Below are positions 1 to 7,307 of a stretch of DNA of 19,156 bases, piece by piece. Source of the stretch: Candidatus Aerophobota bacterium. Its GTDB lineage: Bacteria > Aerophobota > Aerophobia > Aerophobales > B3-G15. The number at the start of each line of letters is the position of its first letter. Positions within the stretch are counted from its first letter, which is position 1. Made by a program: the position numbers and the translations under genes. The notes below the pieces were generated by a model, which ran no database searches, was not told where the DNA came from, and saw only the letters and a program-made list of their open reading frames with translations. Location: assembly GCA_021163905.1 (NCBI GenBank), contig JAGGTG010000038.1, positions 1-19,156 of the forward strand. Reading direction: 5' to 3'.

Positions 1-1
1 G

Positions 2-733
2 TGTGAAAATATTAAAGAAATAGCCCAGCACTGGCCGGGTGGATTTGCCGAATTTATGGTTATCCCCCCTGAGGCATTAAAATACGGTAATGTTAATCCT
101 ATCCCTGAGGGGATGAGTTTTGAGGAGGCGGCTATCTCTGAGCCTCCTTCCTCCTGTATAAATGCCCAGGAAAATACCGGGGTTAAAATTGGTGATACAG
201 TTACAATAATAGGAGCAGGGCCTATTGGATGTTTTCATCTGCAAATAGCAAGAGCACGTGGAGCCCTGAAGATAATCATGATGGACATCTTAAAAAAAAG
301 GTTAGAACTTGTGGAAAGATTTCATCCAGATCTTATAATTGACAATAGTAAAAATGATTATATAAAAAAGGTTATACAGGCCACAGAAGGTCTTGGATCA
401 GATGTTGTTATTGTGGCCTGTCCCTCAGCTAAGGCTCAAATGGATTCTTTAAAAATGGCAAGAAAAGGAGGATCGGTGATATTTTTCGGTGGACTTCCTC
501 CGGGGAAAAGCATGGCCAGCCTTGATACTAATTTAATTCACTATAAGGCTCTACATATCCTGGGCTCAACCACCTTTTCACCTGAGCACAACAGGATGGC
601 TTTAAAGCTTATCTCTACCGGGAAAATTGAGGCAAAAAAGTATATTACCCATACTTTCCCCTTAAAAGATTTCAAAGAAGCAATCCGGGTTATTGAAAAA
701 GGTGAGGCTTTAAAAGTGGTTCTTAAACCATAA
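2..733 (+). CDS. Zinc-dependent alcohol/polyol dehydrogenase (MDR family), 5' truncated
   Basis: Medium-chain dehydrogenase/reductase that would oxidise a sugar alcohol or secondary alcohol with NAD. The reading frame is open from base 2, well upstream of the first ATG at 56, so the start lies outside the window. The N-terminal catalytic-zinc region (CGxD, GHE) is missing; the first visible residues, Cys-Glu-Asn, may be the end of the structural-zinc lobe. Seen: the SEP segment matching the catalytic-domain Glu region, a Rossmann motif GAGPIG about 53 residues after the ATG, and an acidic Asp about 20 residues later that favours NAD over NADP. The C-terminal 'LKVVLKP' ending is typical of the family. 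The next gene follows after 14 nt with a clear AAGGAG site, so the two are cotranscribed. Substrate unknown. Confidence 0.9.
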   Translation, partial: CENIKEIAQHWPGGFAEFMVIPPEALKYGNVNPIPEGMSFEEAAISEPPSSCINAQENTGVKIGDTVTIIGAGPIGCFHLQIARARGALKIIMMDILKKRLELVERFHPDLIIDNSKNDYIKKVIQATEGLGSDVVIVACPSAKAQMDSLKMARKGGSVIFFGGLPPGKSMASLDTNLIHYKALHILGSTTFSPEHNRMALKLISTGKIEAKKYITHTFPLKDFKEAIRVIEKGEALKVVLKP

Positions 734-747
734 AAAGGAGTAGATCA

Positions 748-2046
748 ATGTTAAATTTACCTGATAAGCTATCTGAAATGGAAAAAAAAGAAGAGATCAT
801 AAAGGTAGCAGTTGTTGGAGTTGGGCAGATGGGAGCAGGTGTTGCAACTTTAATTTCCAGAATAAAGGGAATGGATGTTTTGGCTATTGCTGATATTGAT
901 AGAGAAAAAGCTATAGGTATTTTTGAGGAGATGGGGGTTTCTAAGGATAAAATTTTTTTATCTGATGATCCTGATGAGTGTTGCAGAGCACTGAGCAGGG
1001 GAATGAGGGTTGTAACCATGGATGCCAGAGCTATTCCCCACATCGATTCCATTGACATACTGGTTGAGGCTACGGGCATTCCCAGTGTGGGAGCGGAAGT
1101 TGCTTTTGAGGCTATAATGGCTAAAAAACATATTGTGATGATGAATGTAGAAACCGACGTAACAGTTGGTCCAATTCTTGCGGAACTTGCCAAAAACTCC
1201 GGTGTTATTTACACGGTGGGAGCAGGAGATGAACCTGGAGCAATTAAGGAACTTTACGATTTTGCAAGGTCAGTTGAGTTCAAAATAATTGCTGCAGGTA
1301 AGGGCAAAAACAATCCCCTAAATAGAGAGGCAACTCCAGATACACTGAGGGAAACTGCTTTAAAAAAAGGGGTAAATCCAAGGATGTTGACAGAATTTGT
1401 AGATGGAAGTAAAACTATGATTGAGATGGCAGCTGTTGCCAATGCCACAGGACTGATTCCCGATATAAGGGGAATGCATGGGCCAAGGTGTGAACTATCG
1501 GAACTTTCCTCTATCTTTTCCCTAAAGGAAAATGGAGGTATTTTAAATCAGGAGGGAGTTGTTGATTATGCTCTTGGCAGAATAGCACCCGGCGTTTTTG
1601 TAATTGTAACCACGGACAATAAAAGATTAAAAAAGGACCTTGAGTATATGAGTATGGGCAAAGGTCCCAACTATCTTTTGTACCGCCCCTACCATTTGAC
1701 CAGTGTGGAGATTCCTTTTTCCGTGGCAAGAGCGGTCATTTATAAGGAGCCAACTCTGGTATGCAGGGGAAGGCCTGTAGCAGAGGTGATTACTGTTGCA
1801 AAAAGAGATCTATCATCTGGGAAAAAAATTGATGGTATTGGAATGTTTGATGTATACGGCTCAATTGAGAGAGCATCTATTGCCCGAGAAGAGAATCTTT
1901 TACCTCTTGGTCTTGCAGAGGGAGCAGTGCTTAAAGAAGATGTAAAGAAAGGTGAATATATTAGACTGGATCAAGTCGAGCTTGATGAGAAATCTATTCT
2001 GGTAAGTTTAAGAAAACTTCAGGATAAGATTCTACCTCCAGAGTAG
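748..2046 (+). CDS. Predicted homoserine-dehydrogenase-like oxidoreductase with C-terminal SAF domain (COG4091-type)
   Basis: 432 residues. The N-terminus is a Rossmann NAD(P)-binding fold with motif GVGQMGAG at about residues 24-31, followed by 'VEATG' and 'VGAGDEPGA', which resemble homoserine dehydrogenase. The C-terminal part from about residue 345 ('GRPVAEVITVAKRDL...GKKIDGIG' and '...LKEDVKKGEYI') reads as a SAF domain, as in AFP and sialate-synthase tails. This architecture is that of COG4091. True homoserine dehydrogenases lack SAF, and the surrounding genes are for sugar catabolism, so a role in threonine synthesis is unlikely; oxidation or rearrangement of a sugar acid or keto sugar is an inference. 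An AAGGAG site precedes ATG 748; an in-frame ATG at 778 is a weaker alternative. It lies between an alcohol dehydrogenase and a sugar isomerase, all tightly spaced. Confidence 0.82.
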   Translation: MLNLPDKLSEMEKKEEIIKVAVVGVGQMGAGVATLISRIKGMDVLAIADIDREKAIGIFEEMGVSKDKIFLSDDPDECCRALSRGMRVVTMDARAIPHIDSIDILVEATGIPSVGAEVAFEAIMAKKHIVMMNVETDVTVGPILAELAKNSGVIYTVGAGDEPGAIKELYDFARSVEFKIIAAGKGKNNPLNREATPDTLRETALKKGVNPRMLTEFVDGSKTMIEMAAVANATGLIPDIRGMHGPRCELSELSSIFSLKENGGILNQEGVVDYALGRIAPGVFVIVTTDNKRLKKDLEYMSMGKGPNYLLYRPYHLTSVEIPFSVARAVIYKEPTLVCRGRPVAEVITVAKRDLSSGKKIDGIGMFDVYGSIERASIAREENLLPLGLAEGAVLKEDVKKGEYIRLDQVELDEKSILVSLRKLQDKILPPE

Positions 2047-2082
2047 AAGAGTAAATTACTTAAGTTAAGAGGGAGGATAAAG

Positions 2083-3072
2083 ATGCAAAGAAAGATAAGG
2101 TTCTCAGCGGTAGCAGTTGTTTTTGGAAGCTGCGCCGATAGATATGTCCTTGAGGGTTACTCTCCTAAAAAGAGTTTCGAGGAGATGATGGAATCGGCTA
2201 AAAAGGTGGCTGATTTGGAAGGGATAGAGCTTGTAGGAGGCTGGCACCTTACAAGCAGGAATGCAAGAGAAGTGGTAAAGAAGGTAGAGGATTTTGGTCT
2301 TCGTGTATCGGTTATTATCCCGGAGCTATGGTCATCGGCAAAGTGGGGTCTTGGGAGTTTTGCTGCCCGGGATAAGAAGATAAGGCAAGATGCAATAGAT
2401 GAGGTTAAAAGAGCTATGGATCTTGCCAGAGAAACAGGATGCAATATAGTTGCTCCCTGGTTTGGACAGGATGGATACGATTATTCTTTTCAGGCCAATT
2501 ACATAAAGGCCTGGGATTTGATAACGGAAGGGCTTGTTGAATGTGCAGATCATCTACCGGATGTAAAAATTGCTGTGGAGTATAAGATAAAAGAACCAAG
2601 AACCCACTGCTTTATAGGAACTGTTGGTAAGGTTATTTTGCTTACAAAAGAGGTGGGAAGAGATAATGTGGGAGTCACTCTTGATGTAGGTCATGCTCTT
2701 GAGGGCTACGAAAATATGGCTGAAAGTGTTGCACTTTTAAAAAGGTTTGGTAACAAACTTTTCCACCTCCACCTTAATGATAACTACCGTCTGTGGGACG
2801 ATGATATGATTCCTGCCTCTGTACATACTATTGAGATGCTGGAGCTTCTTTACTGGCTCGATAAAACTGGTTATGATGGATGGTATTCCCTTGATATTTT
2901 TCCCTATCGAGAAGATGGACAGAGGGCAGCTACGGAAGGAATAGAATGGATTAAAGCTCTTTTTAAAATAATAGATAAAATCGGCAAAGAAAAAATCGAA
3001 CAGGTTATCGAGCAGGGCGATGCAACAAACGCATCGGCTCTTTTAAGAAAAGCCCTTACAGAAAATTTGTAA
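2083..3072 (+). CDS. Xylose-isomerase-like TIM-barrel sugar (phosphate) isomerase/epimerase
   Basis: 329 residues, AP-endonuclease-2 / xylose-isomerase-like fold. These enzymes interconvert keto sugars or keto-sugar acids using a divalent metal. Candidate metal ligands stand in the expected order: Glu166 in 'AVEYK', Asp201 and His204 in 'TLDVGHA', His228 or His230 in 'FHLHLND', and an acidic residue at Asp271 in 'YSLDIFP'. The last ligand is usually Glu, so Asp is a mild deviation. 'FHLHLNDN..WDDDMI' is a well-preserved active-site block. A strong GGGAGG site precedes ATG 2083, 36 nt after the previous stop, so it is the third gene of the cassette. Substrate cannot be read from the sequence; the position next to dehydrogenases suggests a keto sugar or keto acid produced by them. 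Confidence 0.82.
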   Translation: MQRKIRFSAVAVVFGSCADRYVLEGYSPKKSFEEMMESAKKVADLEGIELVGGWHLTSRNAREVVKKVEDFGLRVSVIIPELWSSAKWGLGSFAARDKKIRQDAIDEVKRAMDLARETGCNIVAPWFGQDGYDYSFQANYIKAWDLITEGLVECADHLPDVKIAVEYKIKEPRTHCFIGTVGKVILLTKEVGRDNVGVTLDVGHALEGYENMAESVALLKRFGNKLFHLHLNDNYRLWDDDMIPASVHTIEMLELLYWLDKTGYDGWYSLDIFPYREDGQRAATEGIEWIKALFKIIDKIGKEKIEQVIEQGDATNASALLRKALTENL

Positions 3073-3155
3073 CCTTCTTCTGATAGTGTTATTTTAACCC
3101 GAATCTGGCAAAATGATAAGACTCTCTCAGTAAGGTAGATAGTTTTTTGTCCTGC

Positions 3156-4316
3156 TTAAGTTAACCGGTACTTTTTCCTGGCTAATAGCTGCAAAAATAT
3201 ACCTGCTGCTATTATCAAAGCAGCTAAAATGTAAGGGGTATGAAGGGAGTATTGCTGAGCAACTGCTCCTCCTACCAGAGGACCTATCAGTCCACCGGTT
3301 CCAAGTACAATTTCATGAACTGCAGCACTTGGGCCTTTCTGTAAGGGGACGTTAATGCTGTGAAAAAGGCTGTAAGAATAAGTTGTTCCAGCGGCTGTTC
3401 CTAAAAGCACAAAGGCCAGAAGGAAAAGAAAAATGGAGTTACCTATGAATATCAGTATTAGACCTGTAACAGCTAAAAGCTGGAAAAGAAGAATGGGGTA
3501 TAGCTGATATTGCCATCCATGAAGTTTGCCAAACCAGTAAAGTGTTAAGGTTTGCGAGAAGGAAAGTATAAACATCAAAAAACCTAAGAATGAGGAAGAA
3601 ATTCCCAGATTTGTACTCAACTTGGGGAAAATATATCTTATTACTCCAAGAGAAAACCAAAGTGTGAAATTAGCTACCCTTGATATATAAAGATAAAAAG
3701 AGGCTGCAGCTGGAGGATCGGAGGAAGAGGATATTGTTTGGCTTACTCTTTTCCCTCTTGGAAGGGGAGGGGATTTTCTTATCTCCCGGAGTAAAATAAA
3801 AAATATAGCTGCACTCATTAAAAGAGAAAAATAAAAGGGTAGCTTAAGATTAATACCAAAAAGGATCCCTCCTATAAGTGGTCCAACAGCCATTCCTATA
3901 CTCCATGAAGTATTAAACCATCCCATTCTTCTGGTTAACGATTGCCTGCTTTCCTCCTCAGCAATCCAGGCTTCCAGGGGTGGCCAGAACATAGCTGAGG
4001 CAACTGCCAAAAGGAGCATTGCCAGATAAAACTGATACAGTCTGGAGGAAAAACACAAGATTAAAGAAGGAAGAAGATATATGAAAGATCCTGCAAGAAC
4101 CAGATTTTTCCGATGCCACCTCTCCGAGAGTTTTCCAAATGGGAAACAAAGTAGTATATAGGTAATCCCCGGAACAAAACCTATTGTTCCAAGAATAATA
4201 GAGGATAAACCCATGGATATAGCAAGCAGAGGAACAGCCATTATCAAACTTCCCATACCCATCTCTAAAACAAATGGAGTGAAATAAAAAATTAGATATT
4301 TTTTTTCGGCTCTCAT
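3156..4316 (-). CDS. Major facilitator superfamily (MFS) transporter
   Basis: 386 residues with about 12 hydrophobic segments and a central polar loop around residues 180-205 (rich in Arg/Lys/Ser/Pro), the usual 6+6 MFS layout. The loop between helices 2 and 3 has an MFS motif-A-like stretch 'GKLSERWHRK' near residues 61-70. Length and topology fit a single-peptide secondary transporter, either drug/metabolite exporter or sugar permease; the substrate cannot be called. Transcribed convergently with the upstream isomerase cassette; the 83-nt gap between the two stops shows no convincing terminator hairpin. It is the last of three minus-strand genes, separated from the DUF401 gene by 106 nt, with only a weak GGAG about 10 nt before the start, so it may be expressed more weakly or from its own promoter. 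Confidence 0.85.
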   Translation of the reverse strand: MRAEKKYLIFYFTPFVLEMGMGSLIMAVPLLAISMGLSSIILGTIGFVPGITYILLCFPFGKLSERWHRKNLVLAGSFIYLLPSLILCFSSRLYQFYLAMLLLAVASAMFWPPLEAWIAEEESRQSLTRRMGWFNTSWSIGMAVGPLIGGILFGINLKLPFYFSLLMSAAIFFILLREIRKSPPLPRGKRVSQTISSSSDPPAAASFYLYISRVANFTLWFSLGVIRYIFPKLSTNLGISSSFLGFLMFILSFSQTLTLYWFGKLHGWQYQLYPILLFQLLAVTGLILIFIGNSIFLFLLAFVLLGTAAGTTYSYSLFHSINVPLQKGPSAAVHEIVLGTGGLIGPLVGGAVAQQYSLHTPYILAALIIAAGIFLQLLARKKYRLT

Positions 4317-4422
4317 CTTAAAGATATCTCCTGCTCTGACGTTTCTCTATCGAATAGGACCTTGCTTCAATGTTTAGATATATTAATAAAAAAATTGGAT
4401 AAGAAAAGAGGAGAGAAATGAA

Positions 4423-5595
4423 TCAGCCAAAGTTTTGTTTTACAAATACAATTCCGAAAGCTACAATGATGACAAAGATAACAGGTAAAAAAATTAATCT
4501 GTACACCTTAACAAGATCTGCTTTGAAGTAGTCCTTCGTTACAATAAGGCAAAGATGCAGGGGAGATAAAAGGACTCCGGAAAATCCTCCGGCGTAGCAA
4601 AGCATAACATAAGTTAAATTGGGATTTTTCATACCTATAAAGGGTAAAAGCAAAGGAAAAGTGACTCCTACAAAGGCTGAGGTAACTCCAGTAAGAAGAC
4701 CAATAAAAAAGGGAAGAAAAAATAAGATAAGAAGAGGAGAAATTCCCAGATGGTTAAAAATTTTGGGGAGTATTAACAAAATGCCTGATACCTCAAGCAT
4801 TCTTTTAAATATCATCACAGAGATTATTAAGGAAACTATCCTCCAAGAAAGACTATTTTTAATAATTAAAAGGACCTTTTTCATTTTTATCTTTGTTGTT
4901 ACAAGAGTGGATGCTACAATTATTAATAAAGATAAAATAAGGTTTAATTTAAATACCAACACAAGAATAATAATAGCAAAAATAGGCCAGGCATAGAAGA
5001 AAAACCTGTAAATTCCCCTGATGGATTCTCCACTTTTATCTTTTGATTTTGACCTGTAGGGAATTTTCCTTATCCCAAAGATGAACCCAGCAATAATAGA
5101 AGATAAAGTTAAAGGGAACTGGTTTAGCATAATTTCTTGAATTGGCACATTAACTATAGCTGCAGCTAAAATAAGTGCAGGATAAATAGGCCAGACATAC
5201 TCCCAGATATGACGGAACCAGTAATTAAGGAAAGTCTTGGTTTCGGCATTTAATCCTATCTTATTACCGGATTCCTCTACTACAGGAGCCGATAGCATAG
5301 CTCCCGCAGCTACTGGTAAAAGTCCCATTAGAATCGAGGGAATAATGAGTGTTAGACGTCTATCTTTTATAAAAGTCTCAAGAGAGGAATTAATATTTCT
5401 TAAGATTCCAGTTTTATTTAAAAGATTACCCAGGATCAATATAAGGATGATAGCCCCAACCACATTCAGCGTGAGAGGCTCAACAGTTGCGAGAAAAAAA
5501 TTCTTCAGGATCAGAGAAATTCTTAATTTTGAAAAAATCCCTACAAGGAATGATATTATCAGAATTATCAACCCAAGATCTAATTTTTTCTTCAT
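4423..5595 (-). CDS. DUF401-family integral membrane permease
   Basis: 390 residues, almost wholly hydrophobic, about 10-12 predicted membrane helices. The block 'NYWFRHIWEYVWPIYP' (about residues 124-139), preceded by 'LLPVAAGAMLSAPVVEE' and followed later by 'GLLTGVTSAFVGVTFPLLLP', is characteristic of the DUF401 family, which belongs to the ion-transporter (gluconate/anion permease-like) group; no substrate is established that I know of. Its ATG overlaps the stop of the B12-binding radical SAM gene by 4 nt (ATGA), implying translational coupling, so the permease probably moves a substrate or product of that enzyme (inference). Asp/Glu and Asn residues buried in the 'FRHIWEYVWP' block are the likely functional core. 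Confidence 0.85.
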   Translation of the reverse strand: MKKKLDLGLIILIISFLVGIFSKLRISLILKNFFLATVEPLTLNVVGAIILILILGNLLNKTGILRNINSSLETFIKDRRLTLIIPSILMGLLPVAAGAMLSAPVVEESGNKIGLNAETKTFLNYWFRHIWEYVWPIYPALILAAAIVNVPIQEIMLNQFPLTLSSIIAGFIFGIRKIPYRSKSKDKSGESIRGIYRFFFYAWPIFAIIILVLVFKLNLILSLLIIVASTLVTTKIKMKKVLLIIKNSLSWRIVSLIISVMIFKRMLEVSGILLILPKIFNHLGISPLLILFFLPFFIGLLTGVTSAFVGVTFPLLLPFIGMKNPNLTYVMLCYAGGFSGVLLSPLHLCLIVTKDYFKADLVKVYRLIFLPVIFVIIVAFGIVFVKQNFG

Positions 5596-6953
5596 TTACT
5601 TAATTCCTGATTAAATTTCAGAGCCATATTTTTTATCCGGTAAAGATCCTCGTAACTTATTTTCCTCATCCATAGGGGGAAAATTGAATTATTCTGTAAA
5701 AGAGGTTCATCAAGAGGAAGATTAGATTCTTTAAAGGCTTTCTCAAATTCAGGGGTTCCCGGAATAGGGGAGAACTGCACAATTTTTACCCTGACGCCAG
5801 CTTTATGTGCGAATTCTAAAGTTTCCACAACTTCCTGGATCTCCTGTCCCGGCAGTCCTACCATTACATACGCATCAAGTTCATCGGGTCTATATCCAGC
5901 TTTATTTAAATTATCAACACATCTTAAAAAATCCTCTCTGGTTACTTTATTAGAGGAATCCTTTTGTCTCTCAGGACTTACCGACTCAAGTGATAGCCTG
6001 ATAGTTTTAAAATTAGCAGCATAAAAGAGCTTTGCTATTTCCCTGGTAATATATCTTACATGAAGACCGTTTGGAGTATGAAATCTTACTTCCAGGGATT
6101 TTCTCACTATTCCTTTAAGAATAGGGATTATGTGTTTTGAAGCATTAACAAGAAGAGCATCATCATAAAATGCAATATCCTCAACTTTGAAATTTTTTAC
6201 ATACCAGTTGATTTCTTTAAGCACACTTTCAGGTTCTCTTTGGATAAAACGAGGCTCTATTAAACGAGATGCACAGTAACTACAGGAAAAAGGACAACCT
6301 CTTGATGTCAAAATAGCAACTGATTTTGTGGAAGATAAAAGGTGATAGGCGGGCAAGAGGGTATTTATTGTCTTTTTAAGATAAACTTCAGGATACTCCT
6401 TTTCCCTTCCCTCTATTTTATTCACAATTTTTAACATTGAGAGTTCTCCATGACCTTTTATAACATAATCCGCCCCGGAGTATTTTTTAGCATGTTCATA
6501 ACACAATGTTGCATAAATTCCTCCCAGTACACAGGGAACATCGGGGAATTTTTCTTTTAATCTTCTTATAACCTCAAATACCCCTGGATACCAGTAAGTC
6601 ATACCGGAGGTTACTCCAATTACATCCGGTGTCTTAATTCTGGTAAGTTCCTCTTCAAATATATCCAGGGAGATTCCATACCTTTTGTATCTACGAGGAA
6701 TATCTTTAAGGATAGCAGGTTTTTCAATTTCCTGGGAGAAGAACTTACCACAATCGTACCTGCGGGAAGGTGGGAGATGATCTTTATATTTTTCTTTAAG
6801 GACAGGGTGGTTTCTATCAAGACAGTTAATCAGATATACTCTGTGTTCAAATTTTTCCAGAAAGGAGGCAATGTATAAAAGACCTAAAGGCTTCAACCAC
6901 AGATCATAGGCAGCAAAATCATAGATCCAGGGATTTACAAGCAAGATGTTCAT
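5592..6953 (-). CDS. B12-binding-domain radical SAM protein
   Basis: 453 residues. Residues about 1-200 form a cobalamin-binding-like alpha/beta domain ('MNILLVNPW...LKPLGLLYIASFLE', then 'DVIGVTSGM', 'VPCVLGGIYATL', 'GADYVIKGHGE'); the canonical His of a base-off B12 site (DxHxxG) is not obvious. The radical SAM core follows with CxxxCxxC at Cys220, Cys224 and Cys227 ('TSRGCPFSCSYC'), then 'IAFYDDALL', 'GLHVRYIT', 'LSLESVSPERQ' and 'GLPGQ', the usual BchE/COG1032 layout. This class carries out methylations, ring formation and other C-C chemistry; the product here is unknown. First gene of a minus-strand unit with a DUF401 permease and an MFS transporter. No Shine-Dalgarno sequence precedes the ATG, and the best promoter lies so close that the mRNA may be nearly leaderless. 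Confidence 0.88.
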   Translation of the reverse strand: MNILLVNPWIYDFAAYDLWLKPLGLLYIASFLEKFEHRVYLINCLDRNHPVLKEKYKDHLPPSRRYDCGKFFSQEIEKPAILKDIPRRYKRYGISLDIFEEELTRIKTPDVIGVTSGMTYWYPGVFEVIRRLKEKFPDVPCVLGGIYATLCYEHAKKYSGADYVIKGHGELSMLKIVNKIEGREKEYPEVYLKKTINTLLPAYHLLSSTKSVAILTSRGCPFSCSYCASRLIEPRFIQREPESVLKEINWYVKNFKVEDIAFYDDALLVNASKHIIPILKGIVRKSLEVRFHTPNGLHVRYITREIAKLFYAANFKTIRLSLESVSPERQKDSSNKVTREDFLRCVDNLNKAGYRPDELDAYVMVGLPGQEIQEVVETLEFAHKAGVRVKIVQFSPIPGTPEFEKAFKESNLPLDEPLLQNNSIFPLWMRKISYEDLYRIKNMALKFNQELSK

Positions 6954-6965
6954 TTTTTGGATTAA

Positions 6966-6994
6966 AGAATATCTATGTTAGAAGGGATTGTCAA
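6966..6994 (-). promoter_or_regulatory. Probable sigma70-type promoter of the radical SAM / DUF401 / MFS unit
   Basis: Reading the minus strand, a perfect TTGACA (6994-6989) is followed after 17 nt by TATTCT (6971-6966). Transcription would start near 6959, only about six bases before the ATG at 6953. That leaves no room for a ribosome-binding site, and none is visible. The -10 is 4/6 to consensus, so confidence is moderate. Confidence 0.5.
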
Positions 6995-7012
6995 GATAAT
7001 TAAGTGTCTTGA
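6991..7012. promoter_or_regulatory. Inverted repeat overlapping the -35 region (candidate operator)
   Basis: TCAAGA (6991-6996) and TCTTGA (7007-7012) form a perfect 6-bp inverted repeat with a 10-nt spacer, so the half-site centres are about 16 bp apart. The left half overlaps the minus-strand -35 box. This is the geometry of a repressor site, but the arms are short and the DNA is AT-rich, so chance is possible. Confidence 0.3.
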
Positions 7013-7056
7013 TCTTATTCCAGTTTCGGGAAAATTTCAAGGCTGCCCTGTAAAAT

Positions 7057-7179
7057 GTCTATTTCGTCTATTTGGTCTGTCTCGTCTGTCTGGTGTATTT
7101 GGTTCATTTGGTTTGTTTGGTTCATCTGGTTAATTTGGTTTGTCTGGTGTATTTGGTGTATTTAGTTTATTTAGTTTAA
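7057..7179. repeat. Degenerate 9-nt tandem repeat, 13 copies plus a partial copy
   Basis: Thirteen consecutive 9-nt units, consensus GTNTRTYTG, run without an indel from 7057 to 7173 and end in a partial GTTTAA. Examples: GTCTATTTC, GTCTATTTG, GTCTGTCTC, GTTCATTTG, GTGTATTTG. The strand is GT/T-rich with few A and C. Because nine is a multiple of three, each frame reads as a three-residue peptide repeat; on the minus strand this is Gln-x-Asn/Asp, open from 7161 to a stop at 7015-7017, but with no ribosome-binding site, so I do not call it a gene. Neighbouring units differ by point changes only, as expected from an old slippage-expanded minisatellite. Confidence 0.9.
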
Positions 7180-7188
7180 AGCGACGTT

Positions 7189-7216
7189 GGACATAGGACA
7201 TCGGACATAGGACGCA
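7189..7216. repeat. 7-nt tandem repeat GGACATA
   Basis: Three consecutive 7-nt units GGACATA, GGACATC, GGACATA, then a degraded GGACGCA. It lies just after the 9-nt array and inside the same inverted-repeat boundaries, but its period and base composition (GA-rich) are different. Confidence 0.75.
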
Positions 7217-7279
7217 TCAACACACCGGCGGGCAGCAAAGAACTACAGGATTTTTCCCGAAACCGGAAAAGTAATTCTA

Positions 7280-7307
7280 TTGACAAAAAATAAGGTGCTG
7301 GCATAAT
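7280..7307 (+). promoter_or_regulatory. Promoter of the LacI-family regulator gene
   Basis: A perfect -35 TTGACA (7280-7285), a 16-nt spacer and CATAAT (7302-7307, 5/6 to consensus). It lies just outside the right inverted repeat of the intergenic element, so the element does not disrupt it. The predicted start is near 7314, about 40 nt upstream of ATG 7355. Confidence 0.65.

Larger units (their letters stand above)
7020..7266. repeat. 247-bp element bounded by 15-nt terminal-type inverted repeats
   Basis: The left end CCAGTTTCGGGAAAA (7020-7034) and the reverse complement of the right end (7252-7266) match at 14 of 15 positions. Both arms are also followed inward by CCTGTA (7047-7052 on the left; its complement TACAGG at 7244-7249 on the right), with extra bases on the left side. 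Between them sit the 9-nt tandem array and the 7-nt repeat. No transposase is encoded. It resembles a small non-autonomous mobile or dispersed intergenic element (MITE-like) placed between two divergent promoters; whether it is repeated in the genome cannot be seen here. Confidence 0.5.

Noticed and set aside
723..1193. 156-codon minus-strand open frame opposite the COG4091 gene
   Set aside because: Shadow of the plus-strand Rossmann domain; composition dominated by Ser/Ile from reversed codons.
748..2046. Genuine homoserine dehydrogenase (threonine/methionine biosynthesis)
   Set aside because: The C-terminal SAF domain and the sugar-catabolic neighbours fit COG4091 rather than the biosynthetic enzyme.
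3073..3155. Bidirectional terminator between the convergent isomerase and MFS genes
   Set aside because: Only weak AT complementarity (TTATTTT with AAAATGATAA) was found and no stem followed by a clean T-run on either strand.
4619..4996. 125-codon plus-strand open frame opposite the DUF401 permease gene
   Set aside because: It lies entirely antisense to a well-supported membrane-protein gene, has a basic low-complexity composition and no recognisable domain; a shadow frame.
7015..7161. Minus-strand open frame made of Gln-x-Asn/Asp repeats within the 9-nt array
   Set aside because: It follows from the nine-base period; there is no ribosome-binding site, the first two repeat units contain stops, and the tail is encoded by an inverted repeat. 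Kept as an observation, not a gene.
7057..7179. CRISPR-like repeat array
   Set aside because: Units are 9 nt, directly abutting, degenerate, and have no spacers or cas genes.
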